DNA from: Xestospongia muta
Taxonomy: Eukaryota; Porifera; Demospongiae; Haplosclerida; Petrosiidae
Assembly: GCA_963693285.1 (NCBI GenBank)
Contig: OY848919.1
Span: forward strand, 4,870,436-4,934,435
Direction of reading: 5' to 3'
Length of the DNA stretch: 64,000 nt
Shown: in pieces, positions 34,066-47,356 of the stretch
How the letters are laid out: each line of letters starts with the position of its first letter
Numbering within the stretch: position 1 is the stretch's first letter
Made by a program: the position numbers and the translations under genes
Notes under the pieces: generated by a model
Databases searched by the model: none
What the model was told of the DNA's origin: nothing
What the model saw: only the letters and a program-made list of their open reading frames with translations

Positions 34066-37000
34066 ATGGAGTCATACCTAGTGACCCAAGTATTTACTGC
34101 TTGTACTAGAGGTGATTTGGAGAGTGTCAAGAAACTTATTGAACTAGGAGTGTCTCCTTGTGTACGTGACAATCAAGGGAACACTTCATTTCACTTGTGC
34201 TGTAGTTCTGTTCAATGTGGGCTAGATGTTTTACAGTACCTTATCACTGTCTCTAATAGTGTGAATTATAACTCTTTAGTTAATAATGAACAACAAACAT
34301 TGCTTCATTTAGCATGTCATTCAGATAAACTGGATTTTGTTGAGTATCTCTTCAACCATAAGTTTGGAAGTTTTACGTCGCTTGATATATATGGACACAC
34401 TCCTCTTTATTATGCCTGTAGTAGTAGACATTACAACATAGTCTCATTTATATGTAATAATGTTACAGTATTATCTCCTGATATTATATATCAGTGTGTT
34501 AAGATATCAACCTCGGAAATAATGGTACCATTACTGAAGAAGATATCATTTAAAGATTTTATGGACAGAGTAATTCAAGAAGAGGATATAGATTTGGCTA
34601 AGCTTGTCACAAAAGATAAAGTTATTCAATGGCTAGATGTTAAAACTCCCTTTCCTTTACATTACTTTGCTGGATTATGTTCTAATATTGTTGACTATCT
34701 TGTTAATGAACTTCAGTTAAATTTAAATAGTTTAGATTACAACCACTGTACACCACTGCACATTGCTTGTATCAAAAACAAGTATGATATTGTTAAGTTT
34801 TTAACTTCAAAACAGGATTGCAACGTAGAAGTAGAAAATGAAGATGGAGATCAACCAATTCATTTAGCATGTGAACATGGCAGTGTAGACCTAGTGAAGC
34901 ATCTAGTAGAAGTAGCAGGTTGTGACATCAATGCTAAAGGTCAATATGAAAAAATTTGCTTACATTTTGCTTTTCTCAATTGGAGCCATAAATGGGAAAT
35001 TATCAAATTTCTTACCTCAAGACCTAATTGTGATATTGAAGCAGAAGTCAAAGATGGTAATCGAATACTTCATTTAGCATGTAAAGATGGCAGAGTAGAC
35101 CTAGTGAAGCATCTAGTAGAAGTAGCAGGTTGTGACATCAATGCTAAAGGTCAACAAGAAAAAAGTTGCTTACATTTTGCTTGTTCAAATCGACGATCTG
35201 GTACAGAAATTGTCCGATTTTTGTTTTCAAAACAAGATTGGTATGTTGAAGTACCAGACAAAAATAATAACAGACCAATTCATTTAGCATGTCAACATGG
35301 CAGTGTAGACCTAGTGAAGTATCTAGCAGAAGTAGCAGGTTGTGACATCAATACTAAAGGTCAATATGAAAAAAGTTGCTTACATTTTGCTTTTTTAAAT
35401 TGGAGCCATAAATGGGAAATTATCAAATTTCTTACCTCAAGACCTAATTGTGATAATGAAGCAGAAGTCAATGATGATAATCGAATACTTCATTTAGCAT
35501 GTGAACATGGCAGTGTAGACCTAGTGAAGCATCTAGTAGAAGTAGCAGGTTGTGACATTAATGCTAAAGGTGAATATGAAAAAAGTTGCTTACATTTTGC
35601 TTTTTGGAATACGATTGAATACTATCATAACTATGATATTGTAAAATTTCTTTCTTCTAAACAGGAGTGTGATTTAGAAGTAATAGATGAAGATGGTAAT
35701 CGAATACTTCATTTAGCATGTGAACATGGCAGTGTAGACCTAGTGAAGCATCTAGTAGAAGTAGCAGGTTGTGACATCAATGCTAGGGATAAAAATAGAA
35801 AGACTTGCTTACATTTAGCTTGTGAGAGAAATGACTATTGTATTGTAAAGTTAATTACTAGTCAACCAAGATGTGATTTAGAAGTCAAAGATGATGATTT
35901 CAATGAACCTTTTAGTATTTCTTGGTATAATGAAAATGTTGACATTTGCAGACATTTAATTTGTGAAATTGCTTCCAAGCAAAGAAGTGGAAATGCTTCG
36001 ATTGACTTTCTGGAAATAGTTAATGTAATCACAACTCAGTCAAATTCTAATGTACAAAGTAAAGATTATAATAGTCATAGTCAATTGCTTCTCTTGGCTT
36101 CTCTTTATGGTAATGTGGAATTATTCTCTGAAATAAATTGTGATGTAAACTTTAAAGGTCATGGTGGTTACACATTATTACATTGTGCATGTGCTTCTAA
36201 CAGTTTAATGTGTGTTAAATATTTAACTTCTAAATTAAGCTGTGATGTGGAGGTGGAGAATGATAATCATGATCGACCACTCCATGTAGCATCTTATTTT
36301 GGTAATGTAGATATCACAAGACATTTAGTCACAGTAGCAGGTTGTGATATTAACTCTAAAGGTAACCATGGCTACAGTCCATTACTTTATGCATGTGACA
36401 AAGGTCATTTTGAAGTGGTAGAATATTTAATTGCTCAGCCATCATGCAATATTGAAGCTGAAGATGATAATCATGATCGACCAATTCATTTAGCCTCCCA
36501 TCTTGGTGGTACAAATATCCTTAAACACTTGATCAATGTTGTTGGTTGTAATGTCAATGCTAAGGGTAAAAATCAAAGAACATGCCTACATTGGGCATGT
36601 GAGAATAACAATTTTGAAGCAGTGAAGTTAATAATTTCTTTATCAACTTGCAATTTGGAATCCAAAGATGATGACTTTATTGAACCAATCCAATTAGCTT
36701 TGTCTAATGGAAATGTTGACATTTCTAGATGTCTTATTAAAGAAATTATGAAAAAGAAAAGAAGTGGAAATGATCTTACTGATTATCTCAAAATAGTTAA
36801 TGTGGTCACCAGTCAGTCAAACAGTAATATTAAAACTGAAAGTATTCTATCTCATCAACTGCTTCTTTTGGCATCTCTTCATGGTAATGTTGAAAATGTC
36901 AAGTCTTTATTGTCAAGAGGTGACTATGATGTTAATACTAAAGGTCATGATGGTTACACATTATTACATTGTGCATGTGCTTCTAACAATTTAGCATGTG

Positions 37001-40000
37001 TTGAATTCTTAACTGCTCAAATAAATTGTGATGTGGAAGTACAGAATGATGACCATGATCGACCACTTCATATAGCATCTTGTTTTGGTAGTGTAGATAT
37101 TACAAGACATTTAGTTGAAGTAGCAGGTTGTGATATTAACTCTAAAGGTAACCATGGCTATAGTCCATTACATTTTGCATGTAACAGAAGCCATTTAGAA
37201 GTAGTCCAGTTTTTAACTACTCAAAGAAACTGTAATGTTGAAGTTGAAGATGACAACCATGATCAACCACTTCATATAGCATCTTGTTTTGGTAGTTTGG
37301 ATATCACAAAACATTTAGTTGAAGGAGCAGGTTGTGATATTAACTCTAAAGGTAACCATGGCTACAGTCCATTACATTATGCATGTAATAGAAGCCATTT
37401 AGAAGTGGTCCAGTTTTTAACTACTCAAACAAACTGTAATGTTGAAGTTGAAGATGACAACCATGATCGATCACTTCATATAGCATCTTGTTTTGGTAAT
37501 GTAGATATCACAAGACATTTAGTTGAAGTAGCAGGTTGTGATATTAACTCTAAAGGTAACCATGGCTACAGTCCATTACATTATGCATGTAATAGAAGCC
37601 ATTTAGAAGTGGTCCAGTTTTTAACTGCTCAAACAAACTGTAATGTTGAAGTTGAAGATGACAACCATGATCGACCACTTCATGTAGCATCTTGTATAGG
37701 AAATGTAGACATCGTCATGTGCCTTGTTAATGTAGCAGGTTGTGACATCAATGTTAAGGGCAGTAATGGCTATACATCATTACATTGGGCATGTGAAAAA
37801 ATATGCTTCAAGATGTTCTGCTTTTTAATAACTCAATTGACTTGCACTACAAATATACCGAATGGTGATAATGATCAACCACTCCATATAGCAGCTCGTA
37901 CTGGGAGTATTGATATTGTTAGACATCTTGTGGAGAAAACATCTTGTGATGTCAATGCTAAGGGTAAAAGTGGCTACACTCCATTACAGTATGCTTGTAA
38001 ACATAGCTCCATTGAAGTAATGGAGTATCTACTAGATCACCCTGACTGTGATACAGATGTATTGTCTTCATTAAGTGACTATGGAGATAAACGTGTACAA
38101 ACAGTTATCAACTTTCACAATAAGTTTCAACTAGCAATGAAAAGTACTGGAGTGGCATATTTACGAGTTGTTAAATGTATACTAACAGGACCACCAGGTG
38201 CTGGTAAAAGTACTTTGAAGAAGAGGTTATTGAATGAGTCTCTTATAGAACCTTCTCTTAGTACTGGTGTAGTTGATGCAGCAGTATTGGTAGATTCCTT
38301 TCGTAAACTCCAACAACAAGGTGGTATGGTTCCTTGTCTACAAAATGTCACTGAATGGAATAAACAAAATGTAGATGAAGAAGCTGTGTTTATACTGGAA
38401 TCTGTGTCCAGTAACACAGCTGGACAACATCAGATCAAACCTATTAGACGTAAGAAGTACAAGACTTCATCAAATCAAATGTCATCATTATTGACTGCAT
38501 TTGTTAGTGCAAGTCATGAAAATTTGGACAGTAGATTAACAGATCAATTAGCTGATGAAGAAAATACTGTGGACTGGGAGACTCTCATCTCAGCTGACAT
38601 TGAAGGGAAAGAAGGATGTCAAGTACAAGAAATAATTGAAAATAGTAAAGATGATAGTTCCAAAGCAAAAGCTGTTAAAGTTTTGTCAGAAACTGTCCAA
38701 ACTATTCCTGTCACTGAAAGAGAAAAATATGAAGAGAAAACTAGACAAATTAGTCAAGACAATCATGCAATGTTACATATCATTGACACTGGAGGACAAC
38801 CTGAATTTCATGAAATATTACCAGCTCTTATCACTGGTCCAGCTATTAATTTACTAGTTTTCAAGTTAACAGAAGACTTGACAAGTCGTTATCACATTAC
38901 CTATCGATCACCTACTGGTGAATCACAACCTTATGAAACATCTCTTACTCATGAAGAAGTCATCTTTCGTTCATTAGCTAGTATAGCTTGTTTGAGACAA
39001 AATACTATTGGATGGAGTTTTAATGAGTCGCCAATTGATGATGATTCTGAACCTGCTGCATTCCTTATTGCTACCCACAGAGACCAAGTAGATCATAGTA
39101 AAGTGACTGAAGTTAATGAACAACTCAAAGCTAAAATAAAGAAGTCCAAATTGTTTCATGAAAATTTAGTTCAGTTTGCAAGCTCAGATCAATTGATACA
39201 TGCTATTGATACCACATATGATATATTAGAGATTGATGAATTACGAAATATGCTTCACAAAGTCATCTCTAACAAATTTCAAGAGTTGCCTATTCCAGTA
39301 TCTTGGTGTACATTTAGTGTCAAGTTAAGAAAGATTAACAAGTCTCTACATGACATTAATTTCTGCTATAAATTAGCATTAGAATGTGGAATCACTGACA
39401 AAGAAGACTTTATGTTTGCACTCTGGTTTCTCCATCACAGAGTAGGTAGTATTATGTACTATCCAGAGGTTAATGGACTAAAAGATGTTGTGATCACTGA
39501 CCTACAACTAGTATTTGATCGTATTACACATCTCATTACATCTTGTTTTACTTTTAAGTCATCAGGAAATGCTGCTTTAGAAAATGAGTTTCGTACAACA
39601 GGTCGATTTACAGAAGATAATATAATAAAACTTTCAAGAAAATCAGATGATCCTCTTTCTCCTGTCATACTCATATCACTTCTAAGACATCTTCACATCG
39701 TGGCTGGGCCCACGGTAATTGAAAGTGGTCCAAAATACTACTTCATGCCTTGTGCTCTCAAACCTGCTGCAATAGAAGAAGAACAGAGAGATGAGCTTGT
39801 GTGTCCTGCTCCTTTGTTAATATACTTTGAATGTGGCTATTGTCCTGTAGGTGTGTTCTGTTGTCTAGTAGTTCATTTACTAAGTACAAGACAGTCATCA
39901 GAAATGGACTGGAATTTAGATGATACACCTCAGTTTCGTAACAAAATTATCTTTAGAGTTGGAAAATGCTACCATCAGATCACACTTATTTGTCGAGCTA

Positions 40001-42553
40001 CATACCTAGAAGTATGGCCTGATCCTACTATTTGTATGGGACCAATAGTACCATTCTATGAAATATATCAAACTCTTGACAAAGCTATAAAGAAAGTAAC
40101 TCAATCATTACATTATATGTACAAGTCTCGTCACTTCTTTGGATTTCCATGTACTACTTGTCAGTGTTCACCTCCTCATCCTGCTATATGTGAATATAAT
40201 GATCCTGTAGCTGCTAAATGTGTCCAAGGAGGAGGACGTATGTGGTTGGAAATGAACCATACTATTTGGTTTGATGAGGTATGTTCTGTTTATATTTGTA
40301 TAGCAAATTATATTATAATTTATTCTTTTAAGTCCAAACCAGATGATCATCCCACTAATTCAGGTAATATTATATTATTATTTATATGTTAAATGTATTG
40401 ACATTATACTGATATTAGCAAGTAGCACAAACCTTTCGTTTCTGTTAAAAGTTATTTACTGTTTTTGTCTACTTATTAATTAGATTCTATATTCAACTTA
40501 GCTCCTGTTCAACATGATCTCCTTGAACTATTAGCTGAGATCAAACACCTGTGGTATAATATTGGAGAAGCATTAAGAGTTCCTTATACAGAGCTTAAGA
40601 GTCTACAACAAAGTCCTCTACCAGACTTTAATAAGTTGTCATCAGTGTTACATTGCTGGATTGATCAGCGCACAACAGAAGTGACTTGGAACAGTATCAT
40701 TATTGCTCTGAAGAGCAAAATTGTTGAACAAGCTAAAGTTGGTGAAGAAATACAAAGACATGTTTTAAGTAGTAGTCAGCAATACAACAGCAGTCATCTT
40801 GTAAAGAATGCTAAAAATAGAGTTAGCATTGAGAGACCAGCTAACATTTCCACTGAGAGAATAGCCCATCAAACATCAGATAACTTATTGAGTAGTGAAC
40901 GATTGTCTAAAGAACAATGTATTGATGAACAAAGAAAAAGTAAATAAATTTGTTCAATAACTAACAATTTCATTTCTTTTAAATTATTAGGAGAGGAAAA
41001 AGAATTCAAGAAACAGAGAGCAATTAAAAGTAGTCCATGTCTACCTGATACACCTTACAAGAAAAAGGAAAGAATAGATCTAAGTACATCTTCATCAAAG
41101 AGCTTTAGAATGCCTGACAATGAAAGGAGAAATATCACCCCAGACAGTATGTAGTGATTTGTCTTTCATAAATTAATTACTGATACTTTGTGCTGTAGGA
41201 AAAAGAAAGAGAGAAGAAGATTCTGACCAGTCTAAAAAAGATATAGACATATATCCTCTAAAACGAAGACACCATACGTCACCTGAAAGAGACTCAGAGT
41301 CACATGACATATCACATAGAGATGATAAAGAACCAGCTAGAGGGAGACCTTACAAGAAAAAAGAAAGAATAGATCTATGTACATCTTCATCAAAGAGCTT
41401 TAGAATGCCTGACAATGAAAGGAGAAATATCACCCAAGACGGTATGTAGTGATTTGTCTTTCATAAATTAATTAGTGATACTTTGTGCTGTAGGAAAAAG
41501 AAAGAGAGAAGAAGATTCTGACCAGTCTAAAAAAGATATAGACATATATCCTCTAAAACGAAGACACCATACGTCACCTGAAAGAGACTCAGAGTCACAT
41601 GACATATCACATAGAGATGATAAAGAACCAGCTAGAGGGAGACCTTACAAGAAAAAAGAAAGAATAGATCTATGTACATCTTCATCAAAGAGCTTTAGAA
41701 TGCCTGACAATGAAAGGAGAAATATCACCCAAGACGGTATGTAGTGATTTGTCTTTCATAAATTAATTAGTGATACTTTGTGCTGTAGGAAAAAGAAAGA
41801 GAGAAGAAGATTCTGACCAGTCTAAAAAAGATATAGACATATATCCTCTAAAACGAAGACACCATACGTCACCTGAAAGAGACTCAGAGTCACATGACAT
41901 ATCACATAGAGATGATAAAGAACCAGCTAGAGGGAGACCTTACAAGAGAAAAGGAAGATCAGATCTGAGTACATCTTCATCAAAGAGCTTGAGAATGTCT
42001 GACGATCAAAGGAGAAAGATCACCCAAGACAGTATGTAATAACTTGTTTTTCCTAAAATTACTGATACTTTGTGCTATAGGAAAAAGAAAGAGAGAAGAA
42101 GATTCTGACCAGTCTAAAAGAGACATATACCCTATGAAGCAAAGACACCATATGTCACTTGAGAGAGACTCAGAGTCACATGACATATCACACAGATGCG
42201 GTAAAGAACCAGCTGGAGGGAGACCATACAAGAAAAAAGGAAGATCAGATCTGAGTACATCTTCATCAAAAAGCTTGAGAATTTCTGACGATCAAAGGAG
42301 AAAGATCACCCAAGACAGTAAGTAATAACTTGTTTTTCCTAAATTACTGATACTTTGTGCTATAGGAAAAAGAAAGAGAGAAGATTCTGACCAGTCTAAA
42401 AGAGATATAGACATATATCCTATGAAACAAAGACACCATATGTCATCTGGGAGAGACTTGGAGTCACATGATATATCATATCAATATGGTAAAGAATCAG
42501 CTGGAGGGAGACCTTACAAAAGAAAAGGAAGATCAGATGTGAGTGCATCTTGA
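34066..42553 (+). CDS. Gene B: ankyrin-ROC-COR-Death protein with exon-cassette tail
   Basis: Nine coding exons are inferred: 34066-40278, 40333-40363, 40484-40939, 40991-41146, 41199-41441, 41494-41736, 41789-42031, 42081-42317 and 42366-42553 (TGA), about 2669 aa. The first exon encodes the same N-terminus as gene A. It continues with a different ANK module (EHGSVDLVKHLVEVAGCDIN with QYEKxCLHFAF), the 990-type ANK block, and ROC motifs GPPGAGKST (1375-1383), DTGGQ (1574-1578) and THRD (1670-1673). The COR-like part, the Cys-rich end, a Death domain (about 2089-2180) and a repetitive basic Ser-rich tail follow. Splice sites were chosen because phases agree at every junction (0, then 1). The stop in exon 9 may be a recent truncation, since exon-like copies continue downstream. 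The role is inferred to match gene A. Confidence 0.85.
34830..35800 (+). repeat. Gene B-specific ankyrin modules
   Basis: About five copies of a two-ANK module of roughly 69-70 residues alternate FLNWSHKWEIIKFLTSRPNC with other second repeats. The constant part is HLACEHGSVDLVKHLVEVAG. This is the module that copy C has amplified. Gene A lacks it. Confidence 0.85.
36150..38060 (+). repeat. Ankyrin super-repeats of gene B
   Basis: The GHGGYTLLHCACAS-type landmark occurs at about 36159 and 36945 (GHDGYTLLHCACAS in the second). The 786-bp spacing equals the 990-bp unit of gene A minus one 204-bp two-ANK module. The second half contains three consecutive near-identical modules with NRSHLEVVQFLT. 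Confidence 0.85.
38180..39790 (+). other. ROC GTPase and COR-like domains of gene B
   Basis: G1, G3 and G4 are all intact and the long G1-G3 insert is retained. Only scattered substitutions separate it from gene A through about 39300. Divergence rises afterwards, for example GPTVIESGPK against GPMSIKNDQK and an insertion in PTICMGPIVPFYEIYQ. Confidence 0.8.
40484..40939 (+). other. Death-domain exon of gene B
   Basis: This phase 1-1 exon of 152 codons carries the Death-fold landmarks KHLWYNIGEALRVPY and CWIDQRTTEVTWNSI. It is longer than the gene A exon because of an extra Ser/Asn/Arg-rich piece (NAKNRVSIERPANISTERIA) after the domain. Confidence 0.8.
41199..42365 (+). repeat. Tandem exon-intron cassettes of gene B
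   Basis: Exon starts at 41199, 41494, 41789, 42081 and 42366 give spacings of 295, 295, 292 and 285 bp. The first two cassettes look identical over the 243-nt exon and almost identical in the 52-nt intron. Each exon is phase 1-1 and encodes GKRKREEDSDQSKKDIDIYP, then a TSPERDSESHDISH block, a basic stretch RGRPYKKKER and a Ser-rich end. Duplication by unequal crossing-over within the introns is implied. Confidence 0.95.
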
Positions 42554-43590
42554 TCAAAGAGCTTGAGAGTATGTGATGATCAAAGGAGAAAGATCATCCA
42601 AGACACTATGTAGTGACTTGTTTCTTTTAAAATTTAATGGTACTTTGTGTTGTAGGAAAAAGAAAGAGAGAAGTAGATTCTGGCCAGTCTAAAAAAGATG
42701 TAGAAATATATCCTATGAAACAAAGACATCATACATCACCTGACAGAGACTCAGAGTCACATGACAAATTACATAGATGTGATTAAGAATCTGGCAGATG
42801 GTAACCACAAGAAAAGAAAAGATTATATGTAAAAGTTCATAATCATCAAAGAAGGACACAAGTACATGTAAGAGTAATGATAAAAAAACTAAAGATGTTA
42901 TGTAATATTATTAAATCCTAATAATGTTCATATATTTATTAGTCACAGAAAATAAAGAGATGAGATAGGCATTAGAAAATGTGGATTCTAACCAGTCAGG
43001 GATATATCCTAGGAAACAAAGATGTCATTATACATCACCTGACAGTCATGTGATGCATCATAGCCATGGTAAGGAAGTTAGAGGTAAACCTTGTTGGAGA
43101 ATGCTACACAAAAATCCAACAAAAGAATATCCTTGTTGCCAAAAAGATGATCCCAGAAATTTGAAGGTAAATAACATAGAAGATTTGTCATTTATGCATT
43201 CACTTGCCAGAGGAATCAAGAAATGAAGGGTGGAGGAGTAATTCTGATCAATCTGATAGTTAGGATCTGTCCACAAAACAGCAAATATATCATAAATATA
43301 CACGTTCATCGTCTAATAGTGATTTGGAGATATGAAATGGACACGATATCACTAGTAGAGAGAGACATTATAAATGTAAAGACATATTGGATAAACATCA
43401 AAGATGTCTCCATTTTTTACAAGAGTACCAACAACAAAAAGGTAATTGTAATAAATATGTAGTTCCACCTTAATATCCCCAATGATTACAGGAGGAAAGA
43501 GACAAAAAGAAGTTGATAATTCTGAACAATGAGATGAAATATGGAGCTTTCTCTAAATCATCTTTATCATCTGAAAATTACTGAGAGTCG
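42554..43590 (+). pseudogene. Decayed additional tail exons after the gene B stop
   Basis: A sixth cassette starts at 42656 (GAAAAAGAAAGAGAGAAG) but has an in-frame TAA near 42784. Further pieces at about 42960-43165, 43212-43440 and 43491-43583 resemble exons 6, 7 and 8 of gene A. They appear to be the ancestral gene end, now bypassed by the TGA at 42551-42553. Alternative splicing past exon 9 could still include some of them. Confidence 0.65.
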
Positions 43591-44049
43591 TTTCAATTTG
43601 GATAAGAAAGACAGAGTGAGCAATAATATGATCTTTAGTATTATAAAGTGTATCATTTACCTGTAGTACAATGTACTATGTACTACATATGTATAGAGAT
43701 AATATGATATGGATGAAGTAAGAAAAGATTTTTAGCACTATTTCACAGCTCTATATATAAAGTAAGTGATACTAACAGTTTAATATCATATATTATTGTA
43801 GTGTTTTAGCTGTCTGTTTTCAATGGACTATAGACCGTTCAGTAACTATATAACTTTAAAGCTAGTTGACTAAAGAGTGACTATGGAGATCATAAAGTCA
43901 AATTTTGAATCAAAAGTAAATTTTTGCATCAAAAATTTATTTATCTGTAATATTTTAGAAAATAATGGACTATTTATTTTTAAGTATAGTCTGTTAAGAG
44001 TGACTTTATAATGTATGTATGCTATACTTCTTAGTCATACACATGATTG

Positions 44050-44062
44050 GTTGCTAGGCAAC
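44050..44062. promoter_or_regulatory. RFX/X-box-like site 6
   Basis: This is an exact GTTGCTAGGCAAC followed by ATAATGAAC, the counterpart of site 3. Confidence 0.5.
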
Positions 44063-44769
44063 ATAATGAACATTTGGTGAATGATGATCCATGTCACTTT
44101 AAGTTGTAAGAGATAGATGTATAAATTATTTATTCTATTTTTTAATTGTGTAGTCAATACTAGTAACACTGTGTGATCTCTTTTATAAGGATATATCCTT
44201 TACTAATAGGTATTACTATTAATACTCTAACAAATATTTTACTAAATCTCTCTTAAGGACCACAGGATATGGTTGTGGGTGTGGTCTATCATACTGTATA
44301 ACACAGAAAGGCTCATATTGTTCACAGTACATGAGTTGAGTATGATAATTAAAGTACACTGAAGACACACCCACTTAAGCCTGGTAAGGATAGTAGGTAC
44401 CGTGGTCACATCTTGTTTTCATTATATAATGTAATTATATATTTCAATCATTCATGTCCTCTCATTTATACAAAAAGAGCCACAGACACAGTGACACACC
44501 TAACAGTGTACAGTGTATAACATCTGTTATGTATATATGAAAATGATATGTGGTCCTTTGATCTACTTGTCAGTTCTGTATATATTGTAATGTGATATAG
44601 GAATGTATGATTTACTTGTAATATATCATTGTGTATTCTATATAGTATACTGATGTACTGACAAAGAAGATGTCAGAGATCAGAATGGAATCAGGACTTA
44701 AGTTTATGAAGCAGTTATATTTCATTTCAATATACATAGCTGAATTGCAGTAGTTAATTCACTTAATAG

Positions 44770-45172
44770 TGAAAGATTGTCTACACAACAATGTAATAAT
44801 GAACAATGGAAATAAAGTAAGCAAATTTGTTTAATAAAAAAAATTTATTTGTTATAAATTGTTAGGAGAAGAAAAGATATTCAAGAAACAAAAAGCAATT
44901 GAGAGTAAGTCTTGTTTATGTGATAATCAATTGTTCAGTTCAAACACATTATCAGCAAAAGAGAATGATAATAATGACAGAGAAAAGTAGATGTCTGAAT
45001 GTGACATGGACACAATATCTCCTAGGAAACAGACATAATCATCCTACAATGACTCACAATGATGTGACATCACATACATCTGGTAAGGAACCAATTGGAG
45101 GAAAACCTTACAAAACAAAAGGAAGATCACAGGTAATGTCATCAAATAGTAACCTCCCACTTATTAAGATTT
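44770..45172 (+). pseudogene. Relic tail exons (copy 3)
   Basis: It contains the Death-exon end GATTGTCTACACAACAATG, the exon 4 equivalent GAAGAAAAGATATTCAAG, and a degenerate exon 5 with GACATGGACACAATATCTCC and a late AAACCTTACAAAACAAAAGG. Stops are present. Confidence 0.7.
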
Positions 45173-45230
45173 AAATAGATAGTGCACTTCAATATATCCT
45201 CTTTTGTTACAGTAAAACGGTTGTTCATTG

Positions 45231-45243
45231 GTTGCTAGGCAAC
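45231..45243. promoter_or_regulatory. RFX/X-box-like site 7
   Basis: This is an exact GTTGCTAGGCAAC, with the ATAGTGGCCAG flank shared with site 2. Confidence 0.5.
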
Positions 45244-45872
45244 ATAGTGGCCAGTTGCTTTATCTTAATTCATTTAAGTTTGAACTAAGGATGCACCAAC
45301 GTAAGCTAGGTAAGGTTATTAGATATCTCAATCATCCTCTTCTCTTATATACAATTTCTTAATATCATTATTTTTATGTGTCAGTTTATATTATTCATAT
45401 CCTAATGTCAGTATAAACTGTAGTTAGTGATATATGCTTGTCTAATTTACTTATAATATATCATTGTGTGTTCTATATAGTATACTGATGTACTGACAAA
45501 GAAGACATCAGAGATCAGAATGGAAAACTATCTATTTCTTATGATATATGAGGACAATAACTGAAGTAACAAAGAAGATATCTATATATAAAGTAAGTGA
45601 TACTAACAGTTTAATATCATATATTATTGTAGTGTTTTAGCTGTCTGTTTTCAATGGACTATAGACTGTTCAGTAACTATATAACTTTATAACTAGTTAA
45701 GTAAAGAGTGACATTTGTGCTCTTATAGACACCAAAGGTAATTTTTATAATATATAATTATATCTATATATAATACTATAGGAAATAATGGACTATTATT
45801 TGAGTACAGTCTGTTAGGAGTAACTTTATGTTGTATGTATGTTGTAGTTGTTACTGTATGTAAACAGTGTTG

Positions 45873-45885
45873 GTTGCTAGGCAGC
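45873..45885. promoter_or_regulatory. Degenerate RFX/X-box-like site 8
   Basis: It reads GTTGCTAGGCAGC, the only copy in the repeat fields with a changed half-site. Confidence 0.35.
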
Positions 45886-46609
45886 ACAGTGGACAGTTGT
45901 TGAATGGCAATTAATTTTAGTTTGAGTTCAGTGAGTTGTAATAGATAGATGTATATATTGATAGTTACTAATTCTATCTTTTAGTGGTGTAATCAATATT
46001 AGTAACGCTGAGTGATCTCTTATATAAGGAACTATCCTTTAATAATAGGTATTACTATTAATACTTTAACAGATATATTACTAAATCTCTCTTAAGGACC
46101 ACAGGATATGGTTGTGGGTGTGGTTTATCATACTGTATAACACAGACAGTCTCATATTGTTCACAGTACATGAGTTGAGTATGATAGTTACAGTACACTG
46201 AAGACACACCCACTTAAGCCTGGTAAGGATAGTAGGTACTGTGGTTACATCCTGTTGTAATTATATAATGTAATTATATATCTCAATTATTCATATTCTC
46301 TCATCTATACAAAAAGACCCACAGACACAGTGACACACCCAACAGTGTACAGTGTATAACATCTGTTATGTATATATGAAAATGATATGTGGTCCTTTGA
46401 TCTACATGTCAGTTCTTTACATATTGTAATATGATATAGGAATGTATGATTTACTTGTAATATATCATTGTATATTCTATATAGTATACTGATGTACTGA
46501 CAAACAAGACGTCAGAGATCAGAATGGAATCAGGACTTAAGTTTATAAAGCAGTTATATTTCATTTCAATATACATAGCTGAATTGCAGTAGTTAATTCA
46601 CTTAATAGT

Positions 46610-46985
46610 GAAAGATTGTCTACACAACAATGTAATAATGAACAATGGAAATAAAGTAAGCAAATTCGTTCAGTAACAGGTTTATTTGTTATAAATTGTT
46701 AGGAGAAGAAAAGATATTCAAGAAACAAAGAGCAATTGAGAGTAAGTCTTGTTTATGTGATAATCAATTGTTCAGTTCAAATACGTTATCATCAAAAGAG
46801 AATGATAATAATGACAGAGAAAAGTAGATGACATGGACACAGTATCTCCTAGGAAACAGACACAATTATACATCATCCTACAGTGACTCACAATAATGTG
46901 ACATCACATATGTCTGGTAAGGAACCAGTTGGAGGAGAACCTTATCAAAGAGAAGGAAGATCAAAGGTATTGTTATCTAATATTA
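46610..46985 (+). pseudogene. Relic tail exons (copy 4)
   Basis: It is very similar to copies 2 and 3, with the Death-exon end, the exon 4 equivalent and a shortened exon 5 containing GACATGGACACAGTATCTCC. It has no coding capacity of its own. Confidence 0.7.
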
Positions 46986-47343
46986 AGATTTAAAATAGAT
47001 AGTACGCTTCAATATATCCTCTAATTACTTTTTATTTAGTGTAAGCTTTCAATTCATATCTTTTATGGTAACAATATAAAGTTAACAATACATATCTTTA
47101 AATTTACAGTATTAGATATTTGCTAAATATCTCTCTCCTATAGTATCTACATGAAGTATCTAATTTTTCACATGTACTTTGGAGCTCATAGGGTCAAGCT
47201 TCGAATCAAAGGTTATTTTTGTATTATATAATAATATCTATATATAATACTATAGGAAATAATGGAGTATTTATTGAGTACAGTCTGTTAGGAGTAACTT
47301 TATGTTGTATGTATGCTGTACGTCTTAGTGTACACGCCCATTG

Positions 47344-47356
47344 GTTGCTAGGCAAC
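47344..47356. promoter_or_regulatory. RFX/X-box-like site 9
   Basis: This is an exact GTTGCTAGGCAAC in the context CCATTG-site-ATAGTGTC. Confidence 0.5.
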
